A DNA stretch of 64,000 nt from Streptococcus infantarius subsp. infantarius ATCC BAA-102 (lineage in GTDB: Bacteria > Bacillota > Bacilli > Lactobacillales > Streptococcaceae): positions 62,001 to 126,000 of the forward strand of contig NZ_DS572693.1 of assembly GCF_000154985.1 (NCBI RefSeq), in the 5' to 3' direction. The position numbers and the translations under genes were made by a program. Shown one piece after another: positions 32,419 to 42,017 of this stretch. Below the pieces are notes generated by a model. The model ran no database searches. It was given only the letters and a program-made list of their open reading frames with translations, and was not told the DNA's origin. The stretch's first letter is position 1; each line of letters begins with the position of its first letter.

Positions 32419-33049
32419 TTATATAAGCTTAGCTTTAAAATATGGTGGCTTTACGTCACTAGATAAAGTGTATTTGCAAAATGTTTTGGAGGATTTAACA
32501 GATGAACAAAAATTGAGTTTCATCACACCACCTCCAAGTGTTATCAATGCTTATTTTGCAGAAATGTATCAAAAACAATCTCCGCAAGCAGCAACGGATT
32601 ATTATTTTGAACTATCAAAAGAATTGCACTTGTTAAATAATAAGCCATCTTTTGACGAACGCAAGCCTTTTATTCGTTTGAATTTATCAGGGAAATCATA
32701 TGGTTTCACTTATGAAAATGATAAAGAGGTTGCTCTTGTCTTTTCTGAAAAAGATGAAGCTTTGACAAGAGATGTCTTGTTTGAATTGGCTCAAGTTTTT
32801 CCTCAATATAAAATTTATGTTGAAGATGGCAAAATCAAAATGTCAAAATTGACTTTTGATGACCAAGAACTTGAAGACCTTACACCAGAAAGTAGTCTGC
32901 TCAGCCATGTTTCAAAATTAAAAGGAAATATGGTTAAGCTAAAAAGTTTTAATCGCGATGAATTGTCAGACTTGCTAGCTCATTACCAAGGGCAAGTTTA
33001 TTACACGTTTGATCAACGTGAATTTATCGCTTATGTAAAAGTATCGTAA
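32411..33049 (+). CDS. Conserved streptococcal hypothetical protein
   Basis: This 212-residue soluble protein has no recognised catalytic motif. The N-terminal 80 residues are helical (LALKYGGFTSLDKVYLQNVL). The rest looks like alternating beta strands with a short repeat of hydrophobic and charged residues. Homologues at this place in streptococci are sometimes labelled cystathionine beta-lyase, for which I see no PLP-binding motif. Its start overlaps hflX by eight bases, so translation is coupled. The next gene is rnz. Confidence 0.75.
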   Translation: MTDYISLALKYGGFTSLDKVYLQNVLEDLTDEQKLSFITPPPSVINAYFAEMYQKQSPQAATDYYFELSKELHLLNNKPSFDERKPFIRLNLSGKSYGFTYENDKEVALVFSEKDEALTRDVLFELAQVFPQYKIYVEDGKIKMSKLTFDDQELEDLTPESSLLSHVSKLKGNMVKLKSFNRDELSDLLAHYQGQVYYTFDQREFIAYVKVS

Positions 33050-33089
33050 TAGGAAGGATAAGTAAAAACTTCGGTTTTTATAGGTATAT

Positions 33090-34019
33090 ATGGAATTACA
33101 ATTTTTGGGAACAGGAGCGGGTCAGCCCTCAAAGTCACGTAATGTGTCAAGCTTAGTGTTAAAGTTACTTGACGAGATTAATGAGGTGTGGATGTTTGAC
33201 TGTGGCGAAGGCACACAACGTCAGATTTTAGAAACAACTATCCGTCCTCGTAAAGTGAAACGCATTTTTATCACGCACTTGCACGGTGATCACATTTTTG
33301 GTCTTCCTGGCTTTTTGGCAAGTCGTGCTTTCCAAGCAAATGAAGAACAAACTGACCTTGATATTTATGGTCCTGTGGGTATTCGTTCATACGTTTTGAA
33401 CAGTTTGCGCTTGTCTGGTGCTCGTTTGCCATACCGTATTCATTTTCATGAATTTGACGAAAACAGTCTGGGCAAAGTAATGGAAACTGACAAGTTCGTG
33501 GTATATGCTGAAAAATTGGACCACACGATTTTCTGCATTGGTTACCGTGTGATGCAAAAAGATTTGGAAGGAACACTTGATGCAGAAGCGTTGAAAGCTG
33601 CAGGTGTGCCATTTGGTCCATTATTTGGAAAAATCAAGAGCGGTCAAGATGTTGTCTTAGAAGATGGGACAAAAATCATTGCCAAAGATTACATCTCAGC
33701 ACCGAAAAAAGGAAAAGTTATCACTGTTTTAGGTGATACACGTAAGACTGATGCTAGTGTGCGTCTTGGTTTGGGAGCTGATATCTTGGTTCACGAATCA
33801 ACATATGGCAAAGGTGATGAGAGAATCGCCCGCAAGCACGGACACTCAACAGGAACTCAGGCTGCCCAGATTGCTAAAGAAGCGTCAGCTAAATGTTTAT
33901 TGCTTAATCACATCAGTGCTCGTTTCTTGGGACGTGAATGCAAACAAATCGAAAACGATGCTCAAGAAATTTTTGAAAATACACACTTGGTTAAAGATTT
34001 GGAAGTAATTAGCTTATGA
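33090..34019 (+). CDS. rnz: Ribonuclease Z
   Basis: This 309-residue metallo-beta-lactamase-fold endonuclease trims tRNA 3' trailers. The zinc site is [12 protein letters not shown] (about 63-74). The conserved downstream histidines lie in [11 protein letters not shown], and motif GDTRKT is followed by HESTYG and LNHISARF. Length matches the short bacterial RNase Z. The start has a weak ribosome site (TATAGG). Its stop overlaps the SDR gene by four bases (TTATGAG). Confidence 0.95.
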   Translation: MELQFLGTGAGQPSKSRNVSSLVLKLLDEINEVWMFDCGEGTQRQILETTIRPRKVKRIFITHLHGDHIFGLPGFLASRAFQANEEQTDLDIYGPVGIRSYVLNSLRLSGARLPYRIHFHEFDENSLGKVMETDKFVVYAEKLDHTIFCIGYRVMQKDLEGTLDAEALKAAGVPFGPLFGKIKSGQDVVLEDGTKIIAKDYISAPKKGKVITVLGDTRKTDASVRLGLGADILVHESTYGKGDERIARKHGHSTGTQAAQIAKEASAKCLLLNHISARFLGRECKQIENDAQEIFENTHLVKDLEVISL

Positions 34020-34774
34020 GAATTATTGCTATTACAGGAGCAACAGGTGGACTTGCCAAAGAAATTGTCAAACAGTTACCATCTGATGACTTTGTGATTG
34101 CCTTAGGACGTAATGTAGAAAAACTTGAAGCCTGTTATGCTGAACGTCCTAACACAGTTTGCTACAAACTTGATATGTCAAGTGATGAAGCGATTGGGGC
34201 AATGGTTGAAAAACTATATGCTGAACATGGTCACATCGATGTCTTTATCAATAACGCTGGTTATGGTGATTTTAGTGAGTTTGATGCTTATACAACCGCT
34301 GAAATCCGTGATATGTTTGATATCAACACCTTTGCGACGATGACTTTTTCACGTTTGGTTGGGCATAAGATGAAGAAATCTGGGCATGGTCATATTGTCA
34401 ATATTGCCAGCATCGCTGGTTTGATTGCTTCAGCAAAATCATCAGTTTACTCTGCAACAAAATTTGCGGTGATTGGTTTTTCAAATGCTCTGCGTTTAGA
34501 ATTAGCTGATAGCAATGTTTATGTGACGACGATTAATCCTGGACCGATTGCAACAAGCTTTTTTGACAAGGCAGATCCATCTGGAGAATACTTAAAGAGT
34601 GTTGGACGTTTTGTTTTGCAACCAGAAGAAGTTGCCAGACGTACGGTTGCTATTTTAGGTAAGAACAAACGTGAGGTGAATATGCCATTTTCAATGGCAG
34701 TAGCTCATAAATTCTATACACTTTTCCCAAAAGTTGCTGATTTTTTAGCACGAAAAGTGTTTAACTACAAATAA
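34016..34774 (+). CDS. SDR family NAD(P)-dependent oxidoreductase
   Basis: This 252-residue short-chain dehydrogenase has the Rossmann motif [10 protein letters not shown] (about 6-15), then NNAGYGDF (about 80-87). The catalytic Ser of IASIAG and the YSATK motif (about 143-147) follow. The substrate is not apparent. The pattern is that of the DltE/YdfG-like classical SDRs with a C-terminal membrane-facing hydrophobic tail. It overlaps rnz by four bases, and recJ starts 36 nt later with GAAGTGAG. Confidence 0.9.
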   Translation: MRIIAITGATGGLAKEIVKQLPSDDFVIALGRNVEKLEACYAERPNTVCYKLDMSSDEAIGAMVEKLYAEHGHIDVFINNAGYGDFSEFDAYTTAEIRDMFDINTFATMTFSRLVGHKMKKSGHGHIVNIASIAGLIASAKSSVYSATKFAVIGFSNALRLELADSNVYVTTINPGPIATSFFDKADPSGEYLKSVGRFVLQPEEVARRTVAILGKNKREVNMPFSMAVAHKFYTLFPKVADFLARKVFNYK

Positions 34775-34809
34775 CCTCCTTTCAATTCTACGTAAGAAGT
34801 GAGAAGTGA

Positions 34810-37014
34810 ATGATAACAAGTAAATACAATTGGAAAAACATTGAAAAAGAGCCAGATGATGGCTTTTTTGAAGTGACAAAAAAAGAAAATATAACGGCAT
34901 TAGCCAGCAAAATTCTATTCAGTCGAGGCATTGATAATGGCGAAAAACTAGCTCAATTTTTATCAAATGATTTATCACAACTTCATGATCCATATTTGTT
35001 GCATGATATGGACAAGGCAGTTGCTCGCATTCGTCAAGCTATTGAAAATTACGAACAGATTCTAATCTATGGTGACTATGATGCCGATGGTATGACTAGC
35101 GCTAGCATTATGAAAGAAGCGTTGGAAATGCTTGGGGCTGAGGTTCAAGTCTATCTTCCTAACCGATTTGTTGATGGCTATGGACCAAATGAATTGGTCT
35201 ATAAATACTTTATTGAGCAACAACAGGTTTCTTTGATTATTACGGTGGACAATGGCGTAGCTGGGCATGAAGCTATTAGCTATGCACAAAGTCAAGGAGT
35301 AGATGTCATTGTTACTGACCACCATGGCTTACCAGCAGAGCTTCCAGACGCATTTGCCATTGTACATCCAGAGCACCCGGAAGCGGATTATCCGTTCAAG
35401 TATTTAGCAGGATGTGGTGTAGCTTTCAAAATAGCTTGTGCCTTGTTGGAATCAATTCCTACAGAAATGCTAGATTTAGTTGCTATCGGAACCATTGCTG
35501 ATATGGTTAGCCTAACAGATGAAAATCGTATCATGGTTAAGGTTGGCCTTGAAATGCTCAAGCAGACCGAACGCATTGGTCTCATGGAGCTTATGAAAGT
35601 ATCTGATATTGACATGTCAGATGTTAATGAGGAAACTGTTGGGTTTAAAATTGCACCGCAGCTAAATGCTCTTGGTCGTCTAGATGATCCCAATCCAGCT
35701 GTTGAGTTATTGACTGGCTTTGATGATGAAGAAGCGCTAAGCATTGCGCAAATGATTAATGCCAAAAATGAAGAACGTAAAGAAATCGTTCAAAAGATTT
35801 ATGACGAAGCCATGGGCATGGTTGACCTTGATAAGCCTGTTCAAGTGTTAGCAAAAGAAGGCTGGCATCCAGGTGTTCTTGGGATTGTCGCTGGTCGTAT
35901 TTTGGAGCATATTGCTCAGCCAGTTATTGTCTTAAACATTGAAGACGGCATGGCAAAAGGTTCTGCTAGAAGTACTGAGGCTATCAATATCTTCCATGCG
36001 CTTGATGAACATCGTGATTTATTTGAAGCCTTTGGTGGACATGCTGGCGCAGCTGGGATGACCTTGCCCGTTGATAACTTAGAGCAATTGTCACAGGTCT
36101 TGTGCGATTACATTGCTGAAAATGATATTAATTTAGCTCAGAAAAAGACTTTGATCATTGATGAAGTGCTAGACTTGTCAGAAATCGACTTGGACACTGT
36201 TAAAAGTCTTGATAAGATTGCACCTTTTGGGATGGATAATGCTAAGCCAGTCTTTGAAATCAAAGACTTTACCGTTAAACAAGCACGTACCATGGGGCAA
36301 AATGATGCCCACTTGAAGTTAAAAATTGCTCAAGGAAGCACGGCAGTTGACCTTGTTGCCTTTAACCAAGGTCATTTGGTACAAGAACTTCAACAAGCAC
36401 AGAATCTCTGTCTTGCGGTTACCTTGTCAATCAACAAATGGAACGGGCAAACCACTGTTCAGTTGATGCTTGAAGATGCGCGTGTTGACGGCGTTCAGTT
36501 GATTGATATTCGTGCTAAAAATGCCAGCCTTCCTGAACGTGTTCCTGTTTTGAGTGAAGACACTAGTGCCAGTGAAGTGGTTGTTCTGGACATCCCTGAG
36601 AAGGCTGAAGAACTCAAATCACTTTTTGTTGGGCGACAATTTGATGCTGTTTATTTTAAAAACCACATCAAACGTGCCTATTATTTGACAGGCTATGGAA
36701 CTCGCGAACAATTTGCTAAATTGTATAAAACCATTTACCAATTCCCTGAATTTGATGTTCGTTATAAACTAAAAGACTTGAGTCAATACCTTAATATCCC
36801 AGATATTTTGCTGGTGAAAATGATTCAAATCTTTGATGAATTAGACTTCGTAACCATCACAGATGGTGTTATGGTTGTTAACAAAGATGCTCAAAAACGT
36901 AGCATCTCAGATAGCCAAATTTATCAAAACCTGAAACAAGAAGTGAAGTACCAAGAACTCATGGCACTTGGTACCCCACAAGAAATTTATGATTGGTTAA
37001 TGGATAATAATTAA
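34810..37014 (+). CDS. recJ: Single-stranded-DNA-specific exonuclease RecJ
   Basis: This 734-residue 5'-3' exonuclease is used in RecF-type repair and mismatch repair. The DHH phosphoesterase motifs are YGDYDADGMTSASI (about 90-103), TVDNGVAG and TDHHGLP. The DHHA1 domain has GGHAGAAGMT (about 412-421). An OB fold and a long C-terminal extension typical of Firmicutes RecJ end the protein. A strong terminator lies immediately after the stop. Confidence 0.96.
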   Translation: MITSKYNWKNIEKEPDDGFFEVTKKENITALASKILFSRGIDNGEKLAQFLSNDLSQLHDPYLLHDMDKAVARIRQAIENYEQILIYGDYDADGMTSASIMKEALEMLGAEVQVYLPNRFVDGYGPNELVYKYFIEQQQVSLIITVDNGVAGHEAISYAQSQGVDVIVTDHHGLPAELPDAFAIVHPEHPEADYPFKYLAGCGVAFKIACALLESIPTEMLDLVAIGTIADMVSLTDENRIMVKVGLEMLKQTERIGLMELMKVSDIDMSDVNEETVGFKIAPQLNALGRLDDPNPAVELLTGFDDEEALSIAQMINAKNEERKEIVQKIYDEAMGMVDLDKPVQVLAKEGWHPGVLGIVAGRILEHIAQPVIVLNIEDGMAKGSARSTEAINIFHALDEHRDLFEAFGGHAGAAGMTLPVDNLEQLSQVLCDYIAENDINLAQKKTLIIDEVLDLSEIDLDTVKSLDKIAPFGMDNAKPVFEIKDFTVKQARTMGQNDAHLKLKIAQGSTAVDLVAFNQGHLVQELQQAQNLCLAVTLSINKWNGQTTVQLMLEDARVDGVQLIDIRAKNASLPERVPVLSEDTSASEVVVLDIPEKAEELKSLFVGRQFDAVYFKNHIKRAYYLTGYGTREQFAKLYKTIYQFPEFDVRYKLKDLSQYLNIPDILLVKMIQIFDELDFVTITDGVMVVNKDAQKRSISDSQIYQNLKQEVKYQELMALGTPQEIYDWLMDNN

Positions 37015-37053
37015 GAAAACTATGACAAGTTTTAGCTTGTCATAGTTTTCTTG
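37015..37053 (+). terminator. Terminator after recJ
   Basis: GAAAACTATGACAAG pairs perfectly with CTTGTCATAGTTTTC around a TTTTAG loop. The 15-bp stem starts right after the stop codon. Confidence 0.88.
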
Positions 37054-37082
37054 TCGAATAAAAGTAATCGATTGCTAAATAT

Positions 37083-37111
37083 TTGTTTTTCTATTGAGAC
37101 AGAACTATAAT
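37083..37111 (+). promoter_or_regulatory. Promoter of the bile salt hydrolase-type gene
   Basis: TTGTTT (37083-37088), 17-bp spacer, TATAAT (37106-37111). Confidence 0.7.
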
Positions 37112-37185
37112 ATGGTTATGTAGGGATGACTCGCTACAAAAATATTTAATAACTTATGAATTTTCTTGTAATAAGGAGGTTTCTT

Positions 37186-38163
37186 ATGTGTACTGCGATT
37201 ACTTATACAACTAAGGACAGTTACTTCGGACGTAATCTTGATTTGGATTTTTCTTACAATGAAACGGTGACCATTTGTCCTAGAACTTACCCATTCTCGT
37301 TTAAGCACAAAGGTGAAAATAAGGACCACTATGCCATGATTGGTATGGCAACTGTGGTGGCCGATTATCCGCTTTTTTATGAAGCTGTAAATGAAAAAGG
37401 AGTTGGTATGGCAGGGTTGAATTTCCCTGAAAATGCTGACTATAAAGAAGTAGCAAAAGGTAAAGATAATGTTGCTTCCTTTGAATTGATTCCATGGCTT
37501 TTATCTCAGTGTGATTCTGTTGCACAAGTTAAAGAACTTTGTCAAAATCTTAACGTCACAAATGAAGCATTTAGTGATGATTTTCAACCAAGTCCTTTGC
37601 ACTGGTTGATTGCAGATCGCAATGAATCTATTGTGTTGGAATCTGTGGCTAGTGGTCTTAAGGTTTATGACAATCCAACTGGTGTTTTGACTAATAATCC
37701 AACTTTTGATAAACAATTGTTTAACTTGAACAACTACCGTCACCTTTCACCAAAAGTTTCCGACAATCTTTTCTCTACAGAAATTCAATTAGATACCTAT
37801 AGTCGAGGAATGGGTGGCTTAGGTTTGCCTGGTGATTTGTCATCAATGTCACGCTATGTTAAAGTGGCATTTACTAAATTAAATTCGGTAGCAGAAGATA
37901 CTGAAGCATCCAGTGTTAACCAATTTTTCCATATTTTGAAATCCGTTGAACAACAAAAAGGATTGTGTTATGTGGATGAAAGTGGTAAATACGAATATAC
38001 TATTTACAGTTCATGTATCAATGCTGATAAGGGAATTTACTACTACACAACTTATGATAACTCACAAATCACTGCAGTAGATATGCATAAAGAAAATTTG
38101 GATGACAGTAAGCTAGTGACTTATCCACTAGTTAAAGATTGGCAAGTAAATTATCAAAATTGA
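37186..38163 (+). CDS. bsh: Choloylglycine hydrolase family protein, probable bile salt hydrolase
   Basis: This 325-residue Ntn hydrolase has the nucleophile Cys2 exposed after Met removal (MCTAITY). Other BSH landmarks are RNLDLDFSY (Arg16, Asp19 region), NEKGVGMAGLNFPENA, VLTNNPTFDKQLFNLNNY and GLGLPGDLSSMSRYVK. Those active-site residues favour bile salt hydrolase over penicillin V acylase, though substrate cannot be proven from sequence. AAGGAGG selects ATG 37186 over an in-frame ATG 30 bases earlier. It deconjugates bile acids in gut streptococci and lactobacilli. No signal peptide is seen, so it acts in the cytoplasm. Confidence 0.88.
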   Translation: MCTAITYTTKDSYFGRNLDLDFSYNETVTICPRTYPFSFKHKGENKDHYAMIGMATVVADYPLFYEAVNEKGVGMAGLNFPENADYKEVAKGKDNVASFELIPWLLSQCDSVAQVKELCQNLNVTNEAFSDDFQPSPLHWLIADRNESIVLESVASGLKVYDNPTGVLTNNPTFDKQLFNLNNYRHLSPKVSDNLFSTEIQLDTYSRGMGGLGLPGDLSSMSRYVKVAFTKLNSVAEDTEASSVNQFFHILKSVEQQKGLCYVDESGKYEYTIYSSCINADKGIYYYTTYDNSQITAVDMHKENLDDSKLVTYPLVKDWQVNYQN

Positions 38164-38211
38164 GTTTTATAAAATTTATCTTCTAAATTCTGTTCCTTTT
38201 TCCAAAAAATA

Positions 38212-38220
38212 TGCTATAAT
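38212..38220 (+). promoter_or_regulatory. Extended -10 of apt
   Basis: TGCTATAAT (38212-38220) lies 45 nt before the apt start, with no clear -35. Confidence 0.6.
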
Positions 38221-38265
38221 GAAATGTAAAACATTTTTTGGCAAAAAGCCCATAGAAAGAAGAAA

Positions 38266-38784
38266 ATGGATTTAAAAAATTATATCGCTACAATTGAAAA
38301 CTATCCTAAAGAAGGAGTCACTTTCCGTGATATTTCTCCTTTGATGGCAGATGGAAATGCTTATAGCTATGCTGTTCGCGAAATTGTACAGTATGCTACT
38401 GACAAGAAGATCGACATGATTGTTGGTCCAGAGGCACGCGGATTTATCGTAGGATGCCCAGTTGCATTTGAACTTGGAATTGGTTTCGCACCAGTTCGTA
38501 AACCTGGTAAATTACCACGTGAAGTAATCTCAGCTGATTACGAAAAAGAGTATGGCATTGATACACTATGTATGCATGCTGATGCTATCAAACCTGGACA
38601 ACGTGTACTTATCGTTGATGACCTTTTGGCAACAGGTGGTACTGTGAAAGCTACTATCGAAATGGTAGAACGCCTTGGTGGTATCGTTGCTGGATGTGCT
38701 TTCCTTGTTGAATTGGACGGATTGAACGGACGTAAAGCACTTGAAGGTTATGATACGAAAGTCTTAATGAATTTCCCAGGATAA
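38266..38784 (+). CDS. apt: Adenine phosphoribosyltransferase
   Basis: This 172-residue purine-salvage enzyme makes AMP from adenine and PRPP. The PRPP-binding motif [16 protein letters not shown] (about 119-134) and the early [16 protein letters not shown] and [11 protein letters not shown] segments are diagnostic. Length is standard. AGAAAGAAG precedes the ATG. It has its own promoter. The next gene, metA, has a separate promoter and no clear terminator intervenes except the long hairpin described below. Confidence 0.96.
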   Translation: MDLKNYIATIENYPKEGVTFRDISPLMADGNAYSYAVREIVQYATDKKIDMIVGPEARGFIVGCPVAFELGIGFAPVRKPGKLPREVISADYEKEYGIDTLCMHADAIKPGQRVLIVDDLLATGGTVKATIEMVERLGGIVAGCAFLVELDGLNGRKALEGYDTKVLMNFPG

Positions 38785-38785
38785 T

Positions 38786-38802
38786 TATAGCTAAAAACTA
38801 TA
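38786..38802. promoter_or_regulatory. MET-box upstream of metA
   Basis: TATAGCTAAAAACTATA matches the MET-box consensus at both outer arms and deviates only in the centre. It lies about 66 bp upstream of the inferred metA start, the same geometry as at the metE-like gene. Confidence 0.75.
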
Positions 38803-38824
38803 ACTACCTAAAGAAATTATATAA

Positions 38825-38853
38825 TTGAAAACTATATCTCCATCTTTTATAAT
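38825..38853 (+). promoter_or_regulatory. Promoter of metA
   Basis: TTGAAA (38825-38830), 17-bp spacer, TATAAT (38848-38853). Confidence 0.8.
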
Positions 38854-38887
38854 ATTACTTAAATATAATATTATAGAGTGGAGATAT
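38834..38887 (+). repeat. Long inverted repeat spanning the metA promoter and ribosome site
   Basis: ATATCTCCA (38834-38842) pairs with TGGAGATAT (38879-38887). Inside it, TATAATATTA pairs with TAATATTATA. The left arm lies between -35 and -10 of the metA promoter, so only transcripts coming from apt would contain the whole hairpin. That hairpin would hide the metA ribosome site GGAG. Confidence 0.7.
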
Positions 38888-38891
38888 TTTC

Positions 38892-39836
38892 ATGCCAATA
38901 AAACTTGATAAAGAATTACCGGCCTTAGACATTTTGCGCAAAGAGAATGTCTTCATCATGGATAATAAACGCGCAAAGCATCAAGATATTAGACCGATGG
39001 ATTTTCTCATCGTTAACTTGATGCCAACAAAAGAAGTGACAGAGACACAACTCTTGCGTTTGCTAGCCAACACACCTTTGCAAATTAATGTTGAATTTTT
39101 ATATATGACTAGCCATGAGTCTAAAAATACAACGGTTGAGCATTTAGAAACCTTCTATAAAACTTTTGCGGATGTTAAACACAAGTATTATGATGGGTTG
39201 ATTATCACGGGTGCTCCAGTTGAAACCTTGGCTTATGAGGAAGTGGATTATTGGGATGAATTGTGCCAAATCTTTGATTGGGCAAAATCTCATGTCTATT
39301 CAACCTTGCACTTGTGTTGGGGAGCGCAAGCTGGACTCTATTACAAATATGGTATTAAGAAGGTTTTGCTAGAGGAAAAATTATCAGGCATCTTTTCTCA
39401 AAATGTCAAACAACCTTCCAATCCGATTGTCCGTGGGTTTGACGACTGCTTTATGGCGCCGCATTCTAGATATACAGAAGTTCGTCATGAAGATGTTGCT
39501 AAGATTGATCGATTAGAAGTAATTGCTGAAGGTCCCACAGTTGGTTTGTCTATCGTAGCTAGTAAAGATTTGCGCGAAGTTTATAGCTTTGGACATTTGG
39601 AATATGACCGTGAAACTTTGGATCGTGAGTACAAGCGTGATGTTAAAGTTGGAAAAAATCCTAATGTGCCTGTGCATTATTACGTCAATGACGATCCTGA
39701 GCAAGATGTTCTGATGAAGTGGAACTTAGCGGCAACAACTTTCTTTAGTAATTGGATTAATTATGCTGTTTACCAAGAGACGCCTTATCAGTTGGAGCAA
39801 TTGGAAAAAGAACCATCTTTTTACGGTTACTTGTGA
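38892..39836 (+). CDS. metA: Homoserine O-acetyltransferase (MetA family)
   Basis: This 314-residue enzyme acylates homoserine, the entry step of methionine synthesis. The catalytic cysteine is Cys142 in LHLCWGAQ, and the His/Glu pair lies in SFGHLEYD (His235, Glu237). Residue 111 in GAPVETL is glutamate. In characterised MetA enzymes Glu111 goes with acetyl-CoA use, whereas glycine goes with succinyl-CoA. The name succinyltransferase common in databases is therefore probably wrong here. GGAG lies 8 nt before the ATG. A MET-box upstream suggests activation under methionine limitation. Confidence 0.93.
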   Translation: MPIKLDKELPALDILRKENVFIMDNKRAKHQDIRPMDFLIVNLMPTKEVTETQLLRLLANTPLQINVEFLYMTSHESKNTTVEHLETFYKTFADVKHKYYDGLIITGAPVETLAYEEVDYWDELCQIFDWAKSHVYSTLHLCWGAQAGLYYKYGIKKVLLEEKLSGIFSQNVKQPSNPIVRGFDDCFMAPHSRYTEVRHEDVAKIDRLEVIAEGPTVGLSIVASKDLREVYSFGHLEYDRETLDREYKRDVKVGKNPNVPVHYYVNDDPEQDVLMKWNLAATTFFSNWINYAVYQETPYQLEQLEKEPSFYGYL

Positions 39837-39914
39837 TGAGATGATTGTCGGTCAAATCTTGCTTTATCTTTGTCAGGTTCAGTTTTAGATGTGATGATTT
39901 TTTAGGAATATATT

Positions 39915-40589
39915 ATGAATTATTTGGAAAATTATAAATCAGGCAATCTTGTATTGCCGAGTGCTCTTCTCTTTCATTACAAAGACATTTTTAAACGTGC
40001 AGATGATTTTTTGATTTGGCAGTTTATTTATCTCCAAAACACGACTAAGATGGATGATTTGGCACCTAGTCAAATTGCTAGCGCGCTGAATAAAACAGTG
40101 GCAGAAGTTAACCGCTCGATTTCTGATTTGACTGCTCAAGGTTTGCTTGATATGAAGACTATTGAACTTGGTAGTGAAATCGAAGTCATTTTTGATCCTA
40201 GTCCTGTTTTAGCCCTTTTGGATAAATTAGTATCTGAACCAAAACAAGTTCCTGAAAAACAAGATGTAAATCCTGTGAAAGAACTTGTCGAAGATTTTGA
40301 ACGTGAGCTAGGTCGTATGCTAAGTCCATTTGAATTGGAAGATTTGCAAAAAACTATTCGTGAGGATAAAACGGATCCAGACCTAGTGCGCGCAGCGCTT
40401 CGTGAAGCTGTGTTTAACGGTAAGACAAACTGGAATTACATCAATGCCATTTTGCGAAATTGGCGTCGTGAAGGCATTACAACTATGCGTCAAGTTGAGG
40501 AACGTCGCAAAGAGCATGAAGATTCAAAAGCAGGTAAAGTCAATGTGTCAGATGACTTTTTGGCTGCAATGGATTTGTGGAGTGACTAA
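39915..40589 (+). CDS. dnaD: Primosomal protein DnaD
   Basis: This 224-residue primosome component has an N-terminal winged-helix oligomerisation domain (about 1-110, SALLFHYKDIFKRADDFLIWQF is split here). The C-terminal DnaB_2-like domain (about 130-205) ends with the family motif TNWNYINAILRNWRREGITT. It acts with DnaB, DnaI and DnaA in loading the replicative helicase. It lies directly before nth with a one-base overlap (TAATGAG), the usual streptococcal pairing. Position and sequence separate it from the phage DnaD-like protein later in the window. Confidence 0.93.
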   Translation: MNYLENYKSGNLVLPSALLFHYKDIFKRADDFLIWQFIYLQNTTKMDDLAPSQIASALNKTVAEVNRSISDLTAQGLLDMKTIELGSEIEVIFDPSPVLALLDKLVSEPKQVPEKQDVNPVKELVEDFERELGRMLSPFELEDLQKTIREDKTDPDLVRAALREAVFNGKTNWNYINAILRNWRREGITTMRQVEERRKEHEDSKAGKVNVSDDFLAAMDLWSD

Positions 40590-41239
40590 TGAGAGTTGGA
40601 CGTGAGCGTTTAAAGAAAATCTTAGCTATTATTGGTGATATGTATCCAGAAGCGCGTGGCGAGTTGGAATGGGAGACGCCATTTCAACTGCTTATCGCGG
40701 TAATTTTGTCTGCTCAAACGACGGATAAAGCAGTGAATAAGGTGACTCCAAATCTTTGGAAACATTACCCAGAAATCGAGGATTTGGCTAAGGCAAATTT
40801 GGTTGATGTTGAGGAATGTTTGCGAACCATTGGACTTTATAAGAACAAAGCTCGAAACATTATTAAGACGGCAAGAGTGATTTTACAAGACTTCGACGGG
40901 CAAGTTCCTAAGACCCACAAGGAGTTAGAAACCTTGCCAGGAGTTGGACGAAAAACAGCTAATGTTGTGTTAGCAGAAGTCTACGGTATCCCATCGATTG
41001 CTGTGGATACGCATGTGTCACGCATTGCTAAGCGCCTGAATATTTCTGCACCAGATGCTGATGTTAAAGAAATCGAAGAAGATTTGATGAAAAAAATTCC
41101 AAAGAAAGATTGGATTTTGACACATCATCGCTTGATTTTCTTTGGACGCTATCATTGCTTAGCTAAAAAGCCTAAATGTGATATTTGCCCAGTTCAAGCT
41201 TATTGCAAATATTATAAAGACAATGCGAAAACTAACTAA
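40589..41239 (+). CDS. nth: Endonuclease III
   Basis: This 216-residue base-excision-repair glycosylase/AP lyase removes oxidised pyrimidines. The helix-hairpin-helix motif LPGVGRKTANVVLAEVYG precedes VDTHVSRIAKRL, giving the catalytic Lys in GRKTAN and the catalytic Asp in VDTHV. The iron-sulfur cluster ligands follow the Cys-x6-Cys-x2-Cys-x5-Cys spacing (CLAKKPKCDICPVQAYC). Its start overlaps the dnaD stop. A terminator follows the stop. Confidence 0.96.
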   Translation: MRVGRERLKKILAIIGDMYPEARGELEWETPFQLLIAVILSAQTTDKAVNKVTPNLWKHYPEIEDLAKANLVDVEECLRTIGLYKNKARNIIKTARVILQDFDGQVPKTHKELETLPGVGRKTANVVLAEVYGIPSIAVDTHVSRIAKRLNISAPDADVKEIEEDLMKKIPKKDWILTHHRLIFFGRYHCLAKKPKCDICPVQAYCKYYKDNAKTN

Positions 41240-41263
41240 GCAGCTCACTTGAGTTGCTTTTGT
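41239..41263 (+). terminator. Terminator after nth
   Basis: AGCAGCTCA (41239-41247) pairs with TGAGTTGCT (41250-41258), followed by TTTG. Confidence 0.7.
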
Positions 41264-41270
41264 TATGCTT

Positions 41271-41299
41271 TTGTAAGGAGAAGTTGTTTTTGATATAAT
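41271..41299 (+). promoter_or_regulatory. Promoter of trmK
   Basis: TTGTAA (41271-41276), 17-bp spacer, TATAAT (41294-41299) with TGA upstream. Confidence 0.75.
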
Positions 41300-41330
41300 T
41301 AAAAAGAATGATATTTTAGAAGGAAGAATT

Positions 41331-42017
41331 ATGCAAACAGTATTATCTAAGCGTCTAGCTGCCGTAGCAGAATTTGTACCGCAAGGAGCACGCTTACTGG
41401 ATGTCGGAAGTGACCATGCTTATTTACCGATTGCCTTGATGGAAGAGGGAAAAATTGATTTTGCCATTGCTGGTGAAGTTGTCAAAGGTCCATATGAATC
41501 AGCAGTTCATAATGTTGCTGGCGCTGGTTTGGCAGATAAAATCGTTGTGCGTTGGGCAGATGGTTTGGCAGCCTTTGAAGCATCAGACCAAGTAACAACG
41601 ATTACGATTTGTGGTATGGGCGGCGGCTTGATTGCTGATATTTTGGCGGCAGGAGTTGAAAAATTAGCAAGTGTAGACCGTCTTATCTTACAACCTAATA
41701 ATCGTGAAGATGAACTTCGTGCTTGGTTGATGAACAATGGCTTCAAACTTGTCACTGAAGAAATTATGACAGAAAATGATAAATTTTATGAAATCATGGT
41801 TGTTGAACACGGACAAATGACTTTGTCAGAGACAGACTTACGCTTTGGTCCTTTCTTGAACCAAGAAAAATCAGCTGTCTTCAAAGCACGTTGGCAACGA
41901 GAATTGAAAAAATTAGAAATTGCTTTGCCTCACGTTCCAGAAAATCGTGTCGATGACCGCGCAGCTATTTCACAAAAAATGACAGCTATCAAGGAGGCTA
42001 TCAATGAAAGCAAGTGA
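41331..42017 (+). CDS. trmK: tRNA (adenine(22)-N(1))-methyltransferase TrmK
   Basis: This 228-residue Rossmann-fold SAM methyltransferase modifies A22 of tRNA. The SAM-binding motif is [15 protein letters not shown] (about 21-35), then [15 protein letters not shown] and the catalytic-loop [13 protein letters not shown] (about 119-131). A C-terminal coiled coil (about 165-228) is typical. AGAAGGAAG precedes the ATG. It overlaps the nif3 gene by 14 bases, as in most streptococci. Confidence 0.94.
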   Translation: MQTVLSKRLAAVAEFVPQGARLLDVGSDHAYLPIALMEEGKIDFAIAGEVVKGPYESAVHNVAGAGLADKIVVRWADGLAAFEASDQVTTITICGMGGGLIADILAAGVEKLASVDRLILQPNNREDELRAWLMNNGFKLVTEEIMTENDKFYEIMVVEHGQMTLSETDLRFGPFLNQEKSAVFKARWQRELKKLEIALPHVPENRVDDRAAISQKMTAIKEAINESK

